DNA from: UBA7239 sp964509075
Lineage (GTDB): Bacteria > Pseudomonadota > Gammaproteobacteria > Pseudomonadales > UBA7239
NCBI GenBank assembly: GCA_964509075.1
Contig: CAZDWC010000008.1
Span: forward strand, 124,001 to 188,000
DNA length: 64,000 nucleotides
Direction: 5' to 3'
Shown in pieces: positions 62,348-64,000 of this stretch. The position numbers and the translations under genes were made by a program. The notes beneath the pieces were generated by a model that saw only the letters and a list, made by a program, of their open reading frames with translations, did not search any database and was not told where the DNA came from. The first letter of the stretch is position 1. Each line of letters begins with the position of its first letter.

Positions 62348-62448
62348 GTGGATCTCTCAAGTGCGTCATGGACGGGTTAAAAAAGCCGCGCGATTGTAGC
62401 AGAGGCGTGCCCCGGCTTTCATCCGTAACAGCCGGTGCGGTTCGGGCA

Positions 62449-62720
62449 TTATCGGGCCATGTCGGCTTCGGTGTAGTTGTCATTGCCGAGGATGTGCAAG
62501 TGCAGGTGGAACACAGTCTGCCCGGCGCCTTCGCCGTTGTTGACCAGCAGGCGGAACGAGTTGCCCACACCATGTTCCTCGGCGAGCTTGCCCGCCACCA
62601 GCATCAAATGGCCGAGCAGCGCCTGGTCTTCCGAATTGGCATCCACCAGACGTGGAATACCTTTTTGGGGGATCACCAGCAGATGCACCGGCGCGCGCGG
62701 GTGAATGTCGCGGATGGCGA
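62449..62720 (-). pseudogene. 5'-truncated second HIT-family gene
   Basis: Nearly identical to the HIT gene at 37992 from AIRDIHPRAPVHLLV to the C-terminus, including the triad FHLHLHILG and the sequence past the stop. The first 30 or so codons are missing. Homology ends at about 62720, and the next bases upstream place a TGA in frame just before the retained part. The sequence beyond the break is the right half of an attC site. A GTG at 62688 could start a 79-aa fragment, unlikely to fold properly. Confidence 0.85.
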
Positions 62721-62723
62721 TTC

Positions 62724-62757
62724 AAAGCGAGGAACGATCTTGAGCGACTTGTTAGAT
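62724..62757 (+). other. Right half of a truncated attC site (cassette boundary)
   Basis: Shares the 3' half of the full attC at 63388-63505 (AAGCGA-GAACGA-CTTGAGCGA-TTGTTAG pattern) and ends in the core site GTTAGAT. The left half is missing and is replaced by the HIT fragment. Confidence 0.8.
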
Positions 62758-62780
62758 GCCCCATTTGACCCACAAAAATA

Positions 62781-62801
62781 ATGCGCATATTCTGTGCGCA
62801 T
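62781..62801. promoter_or_regulatory. Candidate ccdAB operator
   Basis: ATGCGCA-N7-TGCGCAT perfect inverted repeat ending 21 nt before the ccdA start. Its position fits an autoregulatory site for the CcdA/CcdB complex. Confidence 0.6.
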
Positions 62802-62822
62802 AAATTTACTTGGGTTACCGCC

Positions 62823-63068
62823 ATGCTTTCCATTTATGACCCCGATGCTCCCAAAAAGGCAACAAACCTCAGTGTAAACAGTGACTTACTGAAAAAAGCC
62901 AAGGAATTGGAGATAAACCTCTCTGCCGCCCTAGAGCAAACGTTGGTCGAACAAATACGCAATAAGCAGCGCGCCAGCTGGCTAGCTGAGAACCGTGACG
63001 CCATTGCCGCTTACAATAGTCTGGTAGAGGCTAATGGCGCATTTAGCGATGGCATTCGGAGCTTCTGA
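62823..63068 (+). CDS. ccdA: CcdA-family antitoxin
   Basis: 81 aa. N-terminal ribbon-helix-helix DNA-binding region (KKATNLSVNSDLLKKAKELE, residues 11-30) and a C-terminal toxin-binding tail WLAENRDAIAAYNSLVEANG ending F-S-D, typical of CcdA. It neutralises CcdB and with it represses the operon. The ATG at 62823 is used since the family begins here. It overlaps ccdB by 1 nt. It lies within an integron cassette. Confidence 0.92.
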   Translation: MLSIYDPDAPKKATNLSVNSDLLKKAKELEINLSAALEQTLVEQIRNKQRASWLAENRDAIAAYNSLVEANGAFSDGIRSF

Positions 63069-63385
63069 TGCCACAGTTTACCGTTTACCAAAACAAAAAT
63101 GCCCAAACAAAAAAACTGATTCCGTATTTGCTGGATGTACAAACGGAATTGCTTGATGACCTGCAAACCAGAGTTGTTGTTCCACTGACACTCGCGGACA
63201 AAAGCACTGCGAAGCAGATTTCTCGACTTACCCCTCTACTTCATGTCGATGGCGAGAGCTATCTAATGCTCACGCCGCAGCTTGCTGGCATTAACAAAAG
63301 AGAGCTTGGAAAATCGGTTGTAGATCTTTCGGATTCACGTAACGAAATAATTTCCGCTATCGATTTTCTGGTTACTGGTTTTTAG
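63068..63385 (+). CDS. ccdB: CcdB-family DNA gyrase-poisoning toxin
   Basis: 105 aa. Family start MPQFTVYQNKN, LLDVQTELLDDLQTRVVVPL near residues 21-40, and C-terminal EIISAIDFLVTGF. In F-plasmid CcdB the last residues (Trp-Gly-Ile) contact gyrase; here the end is Thr-Gly-Phe, as in some chromosomal relatives. It traps GyrA-DNA cleavage complexes unless bound by CcdA. It ends 2 nt before the attC site. Confidence 0.92.
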   Translation: MPQFTVYQNKNAQTKKLIPYLLDVQTELLDDLQTRVVVPLTLADKSTAKQISRLTPLLHVDGESYLMLTPQLAGINKRELGKSVVDLSDSRNEIISAIDFLVTGF

Positions 63386-63387
63386 GC

Positions 63388-63505
63388 ATCTAACGTAGAG
63401 CTAAGGGGCAGCGCAAGGAGGCGCATACAATGGCGAAGCCATGCGCCGACTGAAGCTGTCCAGTGACGAGCGAAGCGAAGAACGACCTTGAGCGAATTGT
63501 TAGGC
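63388..63505 (+). other. Complete integron attC site
   Basis: 118 nt. R'' is ATCTAAC (63388-63394) and R' is GTTAGGC (63499-63505), matching RYYYAAC/GTTRRRY. Inside is an imperfect palindrome including GGCGCAT/ATGGC-GAA-GCCAT-GCGCC and GGGGCAGC/GCTGTCC. The GGCATCTAAC at 63385-63394 is perfectly complementary to GTTAGATGCC at 62751-62760, as required of the two ends of one cassette. It is oriented with ccdAB. Confidence 0.9.
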
Positions 63506-63509
63506 AAAT

Positions 63510-64000
63510 TCACTTGATAAGTATCCCTGATGTTTGTGCATTTGTATGCTTCGTTAAAACTTCTACTATTTCAGGTGCACCGTACTTCTTAGCTGCTTCT
63601 AGTGCATTTCTTCCTGTTTTGTCTCTGTATGCTGTACTTGCACCATTTCTAATTAATGATTCTATGATAGCTGTGTTAGGATTTATTTCTGCCGCAATTA
63701 TTAGAGGCGATTTATCTTCATTACCAACTTTAGCATTAACATCTGCACCCAACTTAACCAATTCATCAATTATTTCAGGGTTGCTGTTATAACCTGCTGC
63801 ACCACTTAACGGCGTGCCCGTGAATATGACATCTTTTTCATTTACATCTGCCCCTCTGTCAACAAGTGCCTTAATTACATGCGGATCTTTTGTTGCCGAT
63901 GCTGCCCACATTAAGACAGGGCCGTTTTTGTTCAAAGGCCTCAATGCTGCATATGGAATATTCTGCGCATCTTCTACAGTTGCAGATTCCCAATATTCCT
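63510..64000 (-). CDS. Partial ankyrin-repeat protein
   Basis: The frame is open to the right edge, so the start is outside the window; at least 163 codons are visible. Three or four ankyrin repeats are seen (VIKALVDRGADVNEKD, IIDELVKLGADVNAKVG, IIESLIRNGASTAYRDKTG, then a capping repeat), preceded by WESATVEDAQN, a common N-cap. It stops 4 nt past the attC core site and runs opposite to the cassette orientation. AT-rich like other cassette genes. Probable protein-interaction role; partner unknown. Confidence 0.8.
   Translation of the reverse strand, partial: EYWESATVEDAQNIPYAALRPLNKNGPVLMWAASATKDPHVIKALVDRGADVNEKDVIFTGTPLSGAAGYNSNPEIIDELVKLGADVNAKVGNEDKSPLIIAAEINPNTAIIESLIRNGASTAYRDKTGRNALEAAKKYGAPEIVEVLTKHTNAQTSGILIK

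Noticed and set aside
62449..62688. 79-aa HIT protein as a functional gene
   Set aside because: It lacks the N-terminal third of the fold, has an in-frame stop at the break, and joins foreign attC sequence.
1..64000. tRNA, rRNA, CRISPR arrays, riboswitches, complete insertion sequences
   Set aside because: I looked for these and saw no convincing case by eye. A covariance-model scan would be needed to exclude small RNAs.

Overview
The window reads as a chromosomal segment of a gammaproteobacterium with moderately high GC. Family markers point that way: LpoA, Rrf2/NsrR with Hcp, the gpmI-envC pair, and the order nnrDE-tsaE-amiC-mutL. MutL keeps the metal-binding motif seen in lineages without MutH, and a DUF6316-like protein is present; both would fit the Pseudomonadales/Cellvibrionales side of the class, but I cannot name a genus. 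No tRNA, rRNA or CRISPR array was seen.

Layout. 1-6085 (all minus) is a surface-polysaccharide region, AT-rich up to about 3.3 kb. It holds the start of a polytopic membrane protein running off the left edge, two overlapping sulfotransferases, a Wzx-type flippase, a strong terminator and a large secreted FG-GAP/VCBS-repeat protein. 6287-8932 is a zinc uptake locus with znuCB divergent from znuA. 9047-12405 (minus) has an EEP-family phosphohydrolase, a cardiolipin-synthase-like enzyme, ElbB and an enoyl-CoA hydratase. 12545-20722 (plus) has a 7TM hybrid histidine kinase, an SRPBCC protein, two methyltransferases, a polyprenyl-phosphate-type glycosyltransferase, a luciferase-like monooxygenase and Uup. 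20723-30455 (minus) is an exopolysaccharide assembly locus: a VpsP-like protein, a Wzc-like autokinase, a Wza-like exporter, an outer-membrane barrel, the dTDP-rhamnose pathway rfbBACD and manC. 30544-36188 holds an AKR/FAD oxidoreductase pair, waaA, nsrR and hcp, followed by a bidirectional terminator. 36271-39058 has a secreted Ca-repeat/Ig-like protein, a HIT protein and the ruins of a TonB-dependent receptor. 39076-48478 has tsaC, yraN, lpoA, rsmI, a Cys-type sulfatase, a Rieske protein, an HDOD protein, a lipoprotein, a DUF6316-like protein and a response regulator. 48605-52561 has two tandem TonB-dependent receptors. 52562-62347 (minus) is a housekeeping envelope and repair block: mutL, amiC, tsaE, nnrDE, envC, gpmI, ppa. 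62449-64000 is the edge of a chromosomal integron cassette array: a truncated second HIT gene, half an attC site, a complete ccdAB cassette, a full attC and an antisense ankyrin-repeat gene running off the right edge.

How it works together: the sulfotransferases, flippase, rhamnose and mannose nucleotide-sugar enzymes and Wza/Wzc export genes together suggest a sulfated, rhamnose-containing exported polysaccharide. NsrR beside Hcp, with an ANR/DNR-like box, suggests nitrosative-stress control. The strongest unusual signals are: (i) envC is split exactly at an in-frame A-AAA-AAG slippery heptamer, with a Shine-Dalgarno-like GGAG 13 nt upstream and a stop one codon downstream, and the -1 frame restores the full protein; (ii) a ccdAB cassette whose two ends are perfectly complementary over 10 nt, inserted next to a truncated HIT duplicate; (iii) two copies of a palindromic REP-like element in frame within the linker of mutL; (iv) a decayed third copy of the tandem TonB receptor; and (v) G/C homopolymers of 8-9 nt in or upstream of surface-related genes.
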